64,000 nt of DNA from Thamnaconus septentrionalis (taxonomy: Eukaryota > Chordata > Actinopteri > Tetraodontiformes > Monacanthidae). Under the pieces are notes generated by a model, which worked only from the letters and a program-made list of their open reading frames with translations, was not told the origin of the DNA and searched no databases. Of this stretch, positions 12,179 through 24,900 are shown piece by piece (within the stretch, counting starts at the first letter, position 1; each line of letters begins with the position of its first letter). The stretch lies in the NCBI GenBank assembly GCA_009823395.1, contig CM020513.1, forward strand, positions 6,613,001 through 6,677,000, given 5' to 3'. The translations under genes were made by a program, and so were the position numbers.

Positions 12179-13300
12179 ATGAGTTTTTGTGCGGAGGAAG
12201 AGGAGGAAGGACCATCAGAGTCTTCAGGGTTCAGCTGTGTGTTTCTGAAGAGTGGCCGGTCCAAAGGTGAACCTCCATCTTCCAGTAATGAACCTGGAGC
12301 CCCTGAGACACAGTAAGAAAACTTTGACTGACTCAGTAGTTTGTAGAGATTTATTAATGACTCTCAGACCATTCATGAAAGAATCTTGTTTTAAACACAA
12401 ACTTGTTTATGTTGCAGAGTTCAGTGGGAGGGACAGTCAGCAGAGTCTTCAGGGTGCAGCTGTGTGTCTCTGAAGAGTGACTGGTCCAAAGATGAACCTC
12501 TATTTTTCAGCAATGAACCTGGAGCCCCTGAGACACAGTAAGAAAACTTTGACTGACTCAGTAGTTTGTAGAGATTTATTAATGACTATCAGACCATTCA
12601 TGAAAGAATCTTGTTTTAAACACAAACATGTTTATGTTGCAGAGTTCAGTGGGAGGGACAGTCAGCAGAGTCTTCAGGGTGCAGCTGTGTGTCTCTGAAG
12701 AGTGACCACTCCAAAACTGAACCTGAAAACTTCAGTAATGAACCCAGAGCTTCTAAGACACAGTAAGAAAACTTGGTCTGACTCAGTAGTTGTAACTGCT
12801 GTTTGTCTCACTGTTCAAACTGCTGGTCGTCTGAAAAAACTGGAACCTGATGTGAGAGGAACACCATAAAAAATTAATTGTAAACTTAACACACATATTT
12901 GTGTTGCAGAGTTCAGTTCCTGGGACAATCAGCAGAGTCTCCAGGGTTCAGCTGTGTGTCTCTGAAGAGTGACCACTCCAGGACTGAACCTGAAAACTTC
13001 AGTAATGAACCTGGAGCTTCTAAGACACAGTAAGAAAACTTGGTCTGACTCAGTAATTGTAACTGCTGTTTGTCTCACTGTTCAAACTGCTGGTCGTCTG
13101 AAAAAACTGGAACCTGATGTGAGAGGAACACCATAAAAAATTAATTGTAAACTTAACACATATTTGTGTTACAGAGTTCAGTTACAGGAACAATCAGCAG
13201 AGTCTCCAGGGTTCATCTGTGTGTCTCTGAAGAGTGAACACTCCAAAGATGAACCTCTAAACTTCAGTAATGAACCTGCACCTCCTGAGACTTCAGTGGT
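12179..13300 (+). repeat. Tandemly duplicated N-terminal repeat exons of the NLR
   Basis: Exons 2, 3 and 4 are each exactly 120 nt, begin with AGTTCAG and end before GTAAGA in the same phase. The first exon and the start of the NACHT exon carry the same motif. Exon-intron units 12313-12537 and 12538-12762 are nearly identical, including the intron. The next two introns are nearly identical to each other. This indicates stepwise segmental duplication of a symmetric exon. Confidence 0.9.
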
Positions 13301-16300
13301 TGATGGTCTGCAGGAGCTTCTACAGCAGCATAAGATCAGTCTGGAGAGGAGATGTGAGCATGTGACTGAAGGAACCAATGAAGCAGGAAGTCAAAGCCTC
13401 CTCAACAGCATCTACACTGAGCTCTACATCACTGAGGGACAGAGTGAAGACGTCAACAGACACCATGAGGTCAGGCAGCTGGAGACCAAGACCAAGGTCC
13501 ACCCCCATGACCAACCAATCAAGTGCAGTGAAATTTTCGAAGCCTTTCCTGAGCAGCAGGGAGCCATCAGAGTGGTGCTGACCAATGGCGTCGCTGGGGT
13601 TGGAAAAACCTTCTCAGTGCAGAAGTTCACTCTGGACTGGGCCCAGGGTCTGGAGAACCAAGACCTTCATCTGGTGGTTCCTCTCTCATTCAGGGAGCTC
13701 AACTTGGTCAAAGATCAGCACTACAGTCTTCTGGAGCTGCTCCGTGTTTTCCATCCAACATTGGAGAAGCTCACAGCAGAGGAGCTCTCTGTCTGCAAAC
13801 TTCTCTTCATCTTGGATGGCCTGGATGAAAACAGACTTTCTCTGGACTTTGAGGACAACCAGGTTGTGACTGATGTCACACAGAATAAGTCAGTCAGAAT
13901 TCTGCTAACAAATCTGATCAGAGGAGATCTGCTTCCCTCGACTCTGGTGTGGATAACTTCCAGACCTGCAGCAGCCAATCAGATCCCTCCGTCATGTGTT
14001 AACAGACTGACAGAAGTACGAGGCTTCACTGATGACCAGAAGGAGGAGTATTTCAGGAGGAGGCTCATAGATAAAGCAGATGTGTCCAGCAGGATCATCT
14101 CACACATCAAGGCCTCCAGGAGTCTCCACATCATGTGTCAGATCCCGGTCTTCTGCTGGATCACTGCTAAAGTTCTGGAGAGCATGTTGACCCCAGATCA
14201 GACAGGAGAGCTGCCCAAGACCCTGACTGACATGTACTCACACTTCCTGCTGGTCCAGACCAAGAGGAAGAAGCAAAAATATGAAGGAGACCATCAGACC
14301 ACAGGTCCACAGGAGCTGACGGAGGATGACAAGGAGGTTCTTCTGAAGCTGGGCCAGCTGGCATTTGAACATCTGGAAAGTGGAAACATCATGTTCTACA
14401 GTGAAGACCTGGAGAAGTGTGGTCTTAGTGTCAGTGACGCATTAGTGTACTCAGGAGTTTGTACAGAGATCTTCAGAAGAGAGAGTGTGATCTTTGAGAA
14501 AACCGTCTACTGCTTCGTTCATCTGAGTGTTCAGGAGTTTCTCGCTGCAGTGTACATCTTCCACTGTCACACCAACAGGAAGAGAATAAAATATGTTCGT
14601 ACTAGAGAATCCTTGGATGTATTCCTGAAGAGAATGATGAAGAAATCCATGGAGACCAAGAATGGCCAATTGGACTTGTTTGTTCGCTTTCTCCATGGAC
14701 TCTGTCTGGAATCCAACCAGAGTCTCTTAAGAGGCCTCATGGGTCACACTGACAACCATTCTGGGACCTTCCAGAAGGTCATCAACAACCTGAACGAGAT
14801 GAACAGTAAAGATGTCTCTCCTGACAGAAGCATCAACATCTTCCACTGTCTGCTGGAGATGAAGGATCAGTCAGTGCATCAGGAGGCCCTAGAGTTCCTT
14901 AATTCAGAGAAGAGGTCCAGGAAGAAGCTCTCAGACATCCAGTGTTCAGCTCTGGCCTACATTCTTCAGATGTCAGAGGAGGTTCTGGATGAGTTGGACC
15001 TTCAGAAGTACAAGACATCATGGGAGGGAAGATTAAGACTGATTCCAGCTGTGAGGAACTGCAGGAAGGCTGTGTAAGTGGAGATGTGCACATCAACAAA
15101 CTAAATAAAGCTGCACGTCATAAAATGTTATCATTATAGTGATTTTTCTTTAAAGCGTCACAAATTTGATTTGAAGAAAGTTACTTTATCCATAAAAGTA
15201 CTGCTACATCAAGAAAACATTGTTATTTGCATGTTTTCTTTGCTCTGCCGCCACTAATACCTCCTTGTTTTTGTTCAGTTCAGTTCCACACAATCAGCAG
15301 AGTATCACATGCTGACAATGACTTTACACTCTGGTCTCCTTCATTGCAGACTTTCAAACTGTCAACTCTCAAAACATCACTGTGAAGTGGTGGCCTCAGC
15401 TCTGAAGTCCAGCCCCTCCCACCTCACACTGCTGGACATGAGTGGGACGAAACTGGAGGATCCATCAGCCAAGGTGCTCTGTGCTGGACTGGAGAGTCCA
15501 AACTGCAGACTGGAAGTTCTCAGGTCAGTCTCTGGGTTCTACTGGTGGACAGAATGTCAGCAGATGAAAATCCAAAACAGCCTCACGATACTGTGTGTAG
15601 TTGTTGTGATTGTCTGAAACAAGATAACTGGTGTGTAAAGCTCGCTCAGTGTATATTAGATAGTAATCAATGGATCTGATTCAGTATTTCACACAAAACT
15701 ATTCATTTCTTTATTCAGACTGACAGAATGCAGTTGGCCAAAGACCAGCTGGGATTCGCTGGCCACGGCTCTGAAGTCCAACCCCTCCCACCTCAGAGAG
15801 ATGGACCTGATTAAGAACAGGCTGCAGGATTCAGCGGTGGAGCTGCTGAGTGGTTTTCTGCAGAGTCCAGACTGTAAACTGGAGACTCTGAGGTCAGTTC
15901 ATGTTTACATCACATCTTCTCTGTTGAATTAACATCAAAACTTTGTTTTTATTCATATAACCAAACACAGCAAAAGCATTGAGACATGTATCATTTTCAT
16001 TCTTTTCATATCTGTCTGTTTTTGGAAATGAAAGGCTTTATTGTGTCCATTTCCCATCGGCAATGTTTTTCAATCAAGTTAAAAATACAGGATTGGTGGA
16101 TTTTCCTGCTGGGCATTTTTGCCTGGCGCACCTCCTCCAATGCCTTTGGTACACAGGTGCACACTGAACACCTTTGCGGACCCACCTGGCTCACCAGCTG
16201 GGGACCACCGATCATTAATCAATAACCAATATATTAAAAAAGGGGAACTCCGTCCTTTGTGATGTCAGTTGATGTCGATTACCCACTCTGTATGTATGAC

Positions 16301-19300
16301 TGCTGTGCTAAATTCAACACCAATCACATTATTAAGTGGCACAACAGTGGCGGGCCTCATCTGGGACAGTGAGGTGGTAGAATTTATTTTCTTTATTTTA
16401 TATACTATCAAGGCTACTGCAGGAGTTCTGCACTACATCTCGTGGGTTGTTCTATGGATATAAAACAGATGTTTATTCCAGAGATTTGGAGTGTTTTGGA
16501 TAATTAATCATGTGAGGCTGCAGGAGTCCAGGATGGAAAATGAAATGCTGAAAAAAAGAGAGTATTTGAGTTATTGTGTTGCAAAAATACACGTTTACTC
16601 TCGAAAATCTCAAATTTGCCGCAAAACCAAATTATATTTTTTTTAATTGATGATTGATGGTCAATGACATGTTTTACATAAACCCTGAGGTGCAACATAG
16701 ACACATCATAAGTAATGTTGATGTTCCTGAGGTCACTCTCAGACTGAAGTAGCTGTAATAGTCTAGGATGAGGTCCCTCATCTGGAACATAGTGCTGGAC
16801 AAGTGAGGTTCACAGCAACTTTTGCCATAGCACTGCCAGGATGGATCTTGAATAATTTCACCACAGATTTGGTTTGGATTGTTGTCATAATAAAGTTTGC
16901 TTTTATTACACACACAGACTGTTAACTCTCAATCTTCTGGCCAATGCATTTTAATTTGCATTATTTGTTTTTTCTTCAGATTGAGGGGCCTTTTGTCAGA
17001 GATCAAATGGGATTATCTGACCTCAGCTCTGAAGTCCAACCCCTCCCACCTCAGACTGCTGGACCTCTGTGACAACAAGCTGCCGGATTCAGGAGTGGAG
17101 CTGCTGAGTGGTTTTCTGCAGAGCCCACTCTGTCAACTGAAGATCTTGAGGTCAGTTCACTCTGTTCAGTCAAATTCATGAGTTAGTATTGTTCATTCTT
17201 TTTCAAATATTTCATTGCAGCCATAATATTTTTTCTGTGTAAGCTTTAATTTACTTTGTCAAGTAGTTTTTCATTTAAAGTAGTATTTTTAACTGTTTAG
17301 TAATGGTCAAATTACTGAATTGAAATTAAACTGAAGAAAGAAATGATTTCGTTAGATTGTTCAATTATTTGATAAAGTATTTTCCATTTTATGTTTTGAA
17401 ATTACAAATTGTTTTAGATCAATTTTGTATTTTTAAAAAATCAAAATAAAGATTAAAACTTGAGCAAATAGACAATACAATTCCACTAATCACCCTCAAT
17501 CATTTATTCTTTATTTCTTTTTTCAGATTGAGTTGGTGCAGTTTGTCAGAGATCAGCTGTGATTGGCTGGCCTCAGCGCTGAAGTCCAACCCCTCCCATC
17601 TTAGAGAGCTGGAGCTGAGTGCAAACAAGCTGCCGGATTCAGCAGTGAAACTGCTGAGTGGTTTTCTGGAGAGTCCAGACTGTAACATGGAGAGACTTGG
17701 GTCAGTTCAGTTTATTATTTTTTTGTGAATTTGATTGGCTGGAACTTGTTTCTGAAGTAAATGTTTTGTTAATTATGGTTTTCTATGGGCCTGAAAACAG
17801 TACAACAGGCTCCCGACATCCTAAAAACAAGTCCAGGGAACCAAGGTGGGAGGTTGGGGTTAGCTACTGTTGGGTGGATTAGAATTGCTAAAACCTTCAT
17901 GTCCACTGGTCATGAGGAAGGTAAATCCATTAGTGATTTTTCTCCTCAGAATGGGATTTGTACTCCAGGTATGGTGAAGTGGAAGGTGTGGTAACAAGCG
18001 CCCCATGGCGAGAACTCCTTCAACAACGCTTGTGTTGTTCAGGATGCTACCCATGAACACCTCGAGTGAGCTGCTGAACCAGAATATGTCGAGCAGTAAC
18101 CCAAGACCTCTCCTCCAAACAGTAGCCCTGCAAGTCTGTGAGGTAGTGGAAGCCTCTTTCACTTTGGCTGCAACAACAATGCCCAGTGTAGGCAAGTCCT
18201 CCAACAGTTGGTACAGTTGAGCTCTTGCTGACTACCCGCAACCATCCACCACTACCTGTGGGTGGAAAGCTATACATTCCGGCCCAACTGATTATCAAGA
18301 GCGTGAGAGTGATGGCTGTGGCAGAGTATCACTGGCCTTCAGGTGGGAACCTGAGCCCAGTCTAATGAGTGCGGTGAAGTAAGGCTTGAACCAAGGGGCA
18401 AGGAACTGGGAGGTATGAAAGAAAGATAGCTGGTATCTGAAGGAATGCTGGAAGTGAGACAGACTGATGGCAGTCAAGGTGTTCTGGGCATATTTCACCC
18501 ATAACAGATGCTGGAACCAAGATAATGTTCTCTGGACACCATGCACAAGAGTCGTCTTCAGGTTGACTGACGATGTAACCTGATTTGACAGGCAGACTGT
18601 TGCTCCCAGCAGAACACAAAAAGGCACTAAGTGGGCAATCTTTGAGAAGCCATGATGGTAAGGATGACCATCTTCCTCTTCCTCATCAGATAGGGGCATG
18701 CCACTGACAAAGTCTTCAGAGCTGTAGGACAAGGGAATCATGCAGCCATGGAAGAAATGGTAGAAGACCAGATTGGGCAATTTGTGATCCTTAATTCTGG
18801 TTACAGGTGGGGCAGGTATGGATGTGCCTGCTAGTGTCCTCCAGTGTGAGCCTCCTGGGGTTGCAAAAGAAGTTTGAGGAATTGGCCCTACAGAGTTAAT
18901 CCGACCCCAGGGCCTCAGGCACATGGATGATTTGGTGGGTGCCATGAACCAGGTTTGAGTTCAGACAAAAGATGGGAGACCACACAGAATTGAATTAATT
19001 AACCAAAGTATTTATTGAGTGAAGTAAAACTATGAACAAAAAGAATGAAATAAAGGATGTAGATCCGTGGTGTCAGCAGTGTGTGAGTGCATGTGGATGT
19101 AGAGCAGTGTATCAAATTAACCTTAACCCAAATAAGCAAACATAACCAAACCAAACCTGCTTGCTGCGTAGGGAGAGCGAGATGGCTGGCGTGGCAGCCA
19201 TTTTATAAAGGAGGAGGAGCCTGGATTGAAAAGAGATTCAGGTGTGACCAATCCCTCCTGACACACCTCCTCACACCGGGATAACAGGCAAAACAGTTTG

Positions 19301-19758
19301 AGATGGTCATCACAGTGGGGAAGCACTGAAACCAGGATGACTCTCAAGTGGGAATGCTAAGCCTCTCCTCCATGGCCAAGGGTGCCAGAACACACATAGG
19401 ATCATGTCAAAAGCGCTGGTTTCTTCTTCCTCCCTCTGGAACTGATGGTGTAGAGAATCAGGTTTGATATTGAAGGAGCACGGCACTGTTGACCTCCATG
19501 ACAAACTGCTGCTCTGTGGTGGGGACCTGGAAGATGAGGTGATTCTGGGTCTGGAAGGCGACATCTACAGTCCGAGACCACTGGAAGGGAGTCATTGAGG
19601 ACATCAGTTTGGTGAGAGGGGTGTTGACGGAGCTATTTTTCCACCTGAAGCATCAGAAAAGTTTGCATGCAGCTGCTTGTGAATTTCAAGAGTCATCCAG
19701 AAAATGTTGGATGTAATCCTCACTTTTTTTTTTTGTTAAAAATAGCAATTTGACCCCC

Positions 19759-19796
<38 letters not shown>

Positions 19797-20649
19797 ATAG
19801 GACATAAATCTCTCAGACTGTGCATTTTACTCTCTGTTATTTATTCTTTATTCAGACTGAGGCGCTGCAGTTTGTCAGAGATCAGCTGTGGTTTGCTAGC
19901 TTCAGCTCTGAAGTCCAACCCCTCACACCTCAGAATGCTGGACCTGAGTCGGAACCGACTGCAGGATTCAGCAGTGGAGCTGCTGAGTGGTTTTCTGCAG
20001 AGTCCAGAGTGTAAACTGGAGACTCTGAGGTCAGTTCACCGTGTTCACTTTGTAACATCTTTGTGTCAGTTCATCTAATCCTGTTGATTTGGTTTATCCT
20101 TTAATCAGATTGAGAGGTTGCAGTTTACCAAAGACCAGCTGTAATTGGCTGGCCTCAGCTCTGAAGTCCAACCCCTCCCACCTCAGAGAGTTGGACCTGG
20201 GTGAGAACCAGCTACAGGATTCAGCTGTGGAGCTGCTGAGTGGTTTTCTGAGGAGTCCAGAGTGTAACCTGAAGACTCTGAGGTCAGTATTGATTTGGAC
20301 CCAGTGGATGATCAGCACCAGCACCAAACACCATTCACATGGTGATGACCAGCTGACAGCCTGGTCCTCATTCATCCAGCATCTGCTGCATCAAACCTCA
20401 AACTGCTTCTTCTCTCAGTTCCAGACTAAATTACTGATCAGTTCATCTTCATCATGCATCAGCATCAGTCCATTACTCCATGGTCACATGACTTTCATAT
20501 GTTCCACAATTAACATATGACTGAGAGTCTGGTTCTTCTCAGCAGCTAGTGCATCATCTCCATGGACAGTGAATGTCTCTTTGATGATGTGTTCAAGGAC
20601 TGAGCTGTGAGTCCTGACTTCTGCTTCTTCTCTCTTTAGGTGGGACTGA
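12179..20649 (+). CDS. Teleost NLRC3-like NLR (FISNA-NACHT-LRR), complete, no B30.2
   Basis: The exons are 12179-12312, 12418-12537, 12643-12762, 12910-13029, 13175-15073, 15350-15523, 15719-15892, 16980-17150, 17527-17700, 19856-20029, 20109-20282 and 20640-20649. They join in frame into 1147 aa. NLRs are cytosolic innate sensors or regulators, and this expanded fish subfamily has mostly unknown ligands. The N terminus has no CARD or PYD. Instead there are five copies of a roughly 40-residue motif ([10 protein letters not shown], then FSNEPGA). FISNA follows at about 205-290. NACHT follows, with Walker A GVAGVGKT at 303-310 and Walker [11 protein letters not shown] near 374. Six LRR exons of 171-174 nt follow, each encoding two repeats. 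The last exon adds only W-D-stop, so there is no B30.2/SPRY domain. The intron at 17701-19855 holds a decayed Gypsy fragment. The exact paralogue cannot be named. Confidence 0.92.
17780..19640 (-). mobile_element. Decayed Ty3/Gypsy retrotransposon fragment inside an NLR intron
   Basis: The minus strand encodes broken pieces recognisable as the C-terminal part of a vertebrate Gypsy pol. One piece reads [12 protein letters not shown], then [10 protein letters not shown], which matches the integrase catalytic core pattern. Further on is [15 protein letters not shown], which matches the integrase motif WVEYAHNSL. One open stretch spans 18295-18945 and stops interrupt the rest. No intact LTRs were identified. 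The outer limits are approximate, and 17780-18290 and 19000-19640 are assigned by context. It is antisense to the NLR and between its fourth and fifth LRR exons. It is not expected to be active. Confidence 0.7.
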
Positions 20650-21955
20650 TGCGATGACGTTGAGGGAGGATTAGAAGGAGAGTGAAGAGGAGAGCTCCAT
20701 CTAGCTGTGGCTGGCAGAACTTCAACAAGTGGATATGAGTGACATCTCTCAACCTGCTGCGTTGAGATGATACATATAATCAAGACATTCAATATTTTTT
20801 TGTATTTGTATTTTTGTAACAATTTAGAGTGTCCAATTTACCTCACATGCAACATTATTTCAATTTTAATCTGTTGAAAAATGAACACAAAAGGATTTCA
20901 GAGGGGTTAATGCTGGTTCAAATATCAATCCAAAATAAGAAATTGTGTCATTTCACCATAACAACGTTGATCATTAATCTCACTACGAACATGACGTGGC
21001 CAGACTGTCAGCATGCAGAGATGTTGCGGCTGGTTACAGAGGAGAGACTCTGGCTGATGTTTAGTTACTAGAGGAGCAAAAGGAGCAGAGTCCAGGTTCC
21101 ATGTACATGATTTCTTGTTTTTTCAGTATTAAACCCTGTAGAACTTAAGATTTTTGTACGCCTGCTTCTTCGATAAACCAACACCCCACAGCACAAAGAT
21201 CAGGTATCGGAGATACTAGGAAAGAAATAAACGGAGATGAACTTATATGTCACTTGCCTTTATTCATCGGAAACAGAAAGAGAGAAACAAAGTGCTGTCT
21301 TCCGGTAATCAAAGTCACATCAAAATAAAATTACCAAAATGAAGAAAATAAAAAATATAAAGATGAAACGAAACTCATAACATTCAAGAATATGTACAAC
21401 AACGTAAAATAAAATTGACAAAGTTTTATGGTCAAGGTCTTTTCTGTGTGATTTTATTTAAAACAACCATAATAAATAACCGTTTGTGGTGTATGCCATG
21501 AGCTGATATGTTAGATTTTGTTGTCACATAATTCAAGCTATTGAAGAGTGGGGATGGTGGCCTGCTCTTGTCGATGTTTCATGCAGGGAAGAGAAGCTGC
21601 ACTCATATGAACTCTGAGGAAATTCAAGTAATTTGCTGTAACTTATCAGCAGGTCACAGCTACCTCTACCGCCAGTAATTTGTGACCTTGACATCTTCCG
21701 TCTTCTATCTATCTGTCTATCTATCTATATATCTATCTGCCTGCAGATGCCTCTTTTCTCTCCAGGGAGAAAAACATTTGCTTTTCCAACTGAGGTCACA
21801 GTGAGTGTGTGTGTGTTGCAGCTGTGTGGGTGTGTCAGGAACGTGTGCCCTCCTCTCCTCTCCGAGGGGAAAGTTTGCAGCCTGCAGTCAGGCGCGCACA
21901 CTCGGACATTCCAAGCACAAGACGGGTTTCTGCGAAGAGCCGCCGCAGCCACAGG
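20650..21955. other. NLR 3' flank and upstream region of the glutaminase-like gene
   Basis: No complete gene is visible. The stretch contains a copy of a glutaminase-like exon at about 20985-21095, an AT-rich region, and a CTAT/ATCT repeat near 21705-21740. The CpG-containing leader of the downstream gene follows. An alternative upstream reading frame from 21809 could extend the next protein with an Arg-rich N terminus, but no evidence favours it. Confidence 0.5.
20985..21095 (+). pseudogene. Partial copy of glutaminase-like exon 13 and its upstream intron edge
   Basis: About 100 bp (from CAGACTGTCAGCATGCAG through TTTAGTTACTAGAGGAGCA) resembles 27250-27350, which covers the end of an intron and the start of the exon at 27326-27392. 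The copied reading frame has TAG where the live exon has CAG. It is an isolated, dead fragment about 6 kb upstream in the same orientation. Confidence 0.55.
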
Positions 21956-24900
21956 ATGGAGAAGAGCCAGAGCCCGGAGGCCGAGGACGTCGGCCACCTG
22001 GGGTGAGACGGCTGATTTGTTTTCTGCCTCCCTCCTGTCCTTCTAACCGTCTGACTGCTGGGGCCGCCGTGGAGCTGGAGAGGGTCCAGGTCTACATTCC
22101 TGTTGGGATGGCCGGGGGGCTGGGGAGGTCTGAGACGTGGCAATGCTTCCAGGTGTAACATGGAGGCAGGTGTTTTCCCACTGTTTTCAAACAAGATGAC
22201 TTCATCCAGTAGGGATCAAAGTCAAGGGGGGTTTGACACACTGGTGCGCGGCTTTAAGTGTGTATATAAAATATCTATGAGTGTGACCTTCAGTGACCTT
22301 CATCAGAGGCTTCTGTGCTGCTACTGATCCTCGCTACAGCAACCACAGGACTGCAGTCGAGCTTTCTGTCAAACACCTGGACCTTCGCAGTCCAGCGTGA
22401 CTTCAGACCTGATCTCCCAGGTTCACCAGGTTCCAGGAGACCACCAGTAGCAGCAGCAACATCAAGCCAACACTGAGCACACACCACAGCAGATTTAGGA
22501 AAAAACAAATAATCCATGCAAACCATAGGAGTGTTTTCCCAGTTTAAAATTCCTGGTTAAATTTGGAGTTGGCAGCCGGACAGCTCGTCCTCAACAACCC
22601 GAAACAACAGCACATCAGCGATGTCAATTTTAAATTCCTGGCTGAATCACATATTGAAGTAAATATGTTCTATAATGTGACTGGAAGTGGCTTCGGGCAA
22701 AGTAGTTCAGCTTGTGGGACTTCCCCCACTTTGAATGTGGGACAGAAGACTGATCCAGGCCTCAACTCCCCAACCGCCCTCAATTTTTATGATTTTTCTC
22801 TCCAATGCAAATGCATGTTTCTGTCTTTTTGGGAGTCTGGAATCTTGATGAGGTGGTTGAGTCAATTTGATTAACGCCACAGAAGTCCCCTCACCGTCCT
22901 TGGTCACCTGTCTTCTACTTCTTAAAAAGAAGAAGAAGAAAAAGTCGACTTTTATTTTGACCTCTTTCTTGTGTCTGCAGTCTCCAGAGGACGCCGTCTC
23001 TCAGACGCAAGTGGAGGAAACGCTACGGAGGTCTGGACGGCAACAAGCTGCTGGAGCCCAACAAAGAGCCAGACATGGCAGGTCTGTGTGTGTGTGTGTG
23101 TGTGTGTGTGCAACACCCTGTGATTAGCGGTCTCTGAGCTATTCTCCAGTGGGCGGAGCCTGCAAAAGATGTGAATCCGCGCTGACTGGCTGAGCTGCTG
23201 TGCCTCCACCCTGCCTCTATTATTTTTAAATTTTATTTTAGCTAAACGTTTCTCCGCAGAGTCTTGGGACAAACCTCAGCGGCCACTATATATATGCACG
23301 CTACGACAGCAACCTGGCCGTGCCTGTGCTTTTTTTCCCTGCAGGGGTTTCTCAGGCTGTTTGTTCTCTTCTCCTCTCTGACAGATGATGGAGGGATGAC
23401 AGACAAGAGCCCACAGACGAGTGCTCTGGTTTCCTGCTCCGACACGTCCCACTCGAGTTATTCACTCAAAGTATTTATTATCGATTTTTTTAGTATTTTT
23501 CTTTAGTTGTTTTTAAAAATAAACATTATGTAAATATATATTCTTTTTAACTACATTTCTGCAGTTCTTTGTAAATTTCTCAGTAATTTCTCATTGCCCA
23601 CCTCAAATGAAATAAAATCAAAGCGTTTATTGTCTTATGCACAGTAAAGAAGCAAGTTTCCCTTTGCAATTAAATTCTTCATTTGCTGTCCACAGAATGC
23701 CGAATAATGGACTAAGTATAAGAAAGAAAAATTAAAAGATATACAAAAAAGTGCAAAATACGAAATATACAAAATAATATACAGAATGCAAAAACAACAC
23801 AATTTTAAAAAGGACAAATGTAAATGTAAACAGACAATTGTGCATGTGCAAATGTGGATGTAAACAGTACTTCCCCACCCCACAGGTGACCTTGTATAAT
23901 ACTTAGAAAGTATAATACGTAAAGTAGTATTACCCTCGCTGTCTTCGTTATGATAGAAACAGAGTGTTGACCTCCGTGCACACAGGGGGCAGTGTTTCAA
24001 TTTTATTTTCTGTATTTCAAGGAAAAAAAAAACTGGAATAAAATCTTCATGGTCTATTTGAACGAGGGTATTTTGTGACCAACTCGATGATTCTGTGACT
24101 TTATTTTTTATTTTTTATTTAAAAAAATAAAAATAAAAATTCTCTTTATCTCCACCCCACCCCTTCAGGAAGCAACTCCCCGTCCACTTCCCAGAAGTCC
24201 GGTCCAGAAACCAGTCAGCCTCGTCAGCCCGGGGACCGCAGGTGTGAGCAGAACTTCATCTGCGCGGGATTTCGAGTTTCATTTTCTGCTTTTCCACCGT
24301 CGCCGCACGTGGACCAACAGTGTGGTCGGTCGCTGTTCTTCCAGGTGCTCCGCCCTCACCGTCGACCACCAACGGTAGCCTGAAGCCTCCTCTGCCTCAG
24401 ACTGCAGTCCAGCCGGAGGACAGAGGACTCCCACACATCCAGTCCTGGTCCTGTCCTCAGCAGAGCCCGTCCAAACGGAGGGTGTAAGTGTCCCGGTCAG
24501 CCGGTTCCGTAAACTCCCCGGCACCTCCCCCGACTCACTGTGTGTGCTTTCAGGGCCGCGGACGTCCTGTTTGACAGCTTTGTCTCTGATGGGAGAATCA
24601 GTGTCAGTCAGTTCTTGGAGGTATCTCACGAACAAACGCACCACATGCTCCAAGCCTTGATGGGAACAAAAGCTTTTCAAGGACTTTAAAAAAACAAAAC
24701 AAAACAGAATATGTCATTGAAAAAATTGAAAAAAAGAAAAGAAGAAGCAAAATACAGAAGTAAATACAGAATACAGAATTCACAATTGCAATCAAATACA
24801 AGTAAATCATCTTCAGAAGTAATCCATCTATTTTCTTTCATGGTTGTGAGACTCTGTGCTGATACCGACACTGATTGTGTGGCCATGTTGTGTTGTGTTG

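Noticed and set aside
18295..18945. 216-codon minus-strand frame as a host gene
   Set aside because: Its motifs are those of a Gypsy integrase and it is surrounded by decayed retroelement sequence.
21809..21955. Upstream start adding 49 residues to the glutaminase-like protein
   Set aside because: The extension is mostly leader and GT-repeat sequence with no family similarity. The ATG at 21956 is followed directly by the spliced conserved part. An Arg-rich import signal cannot be fully excluded.
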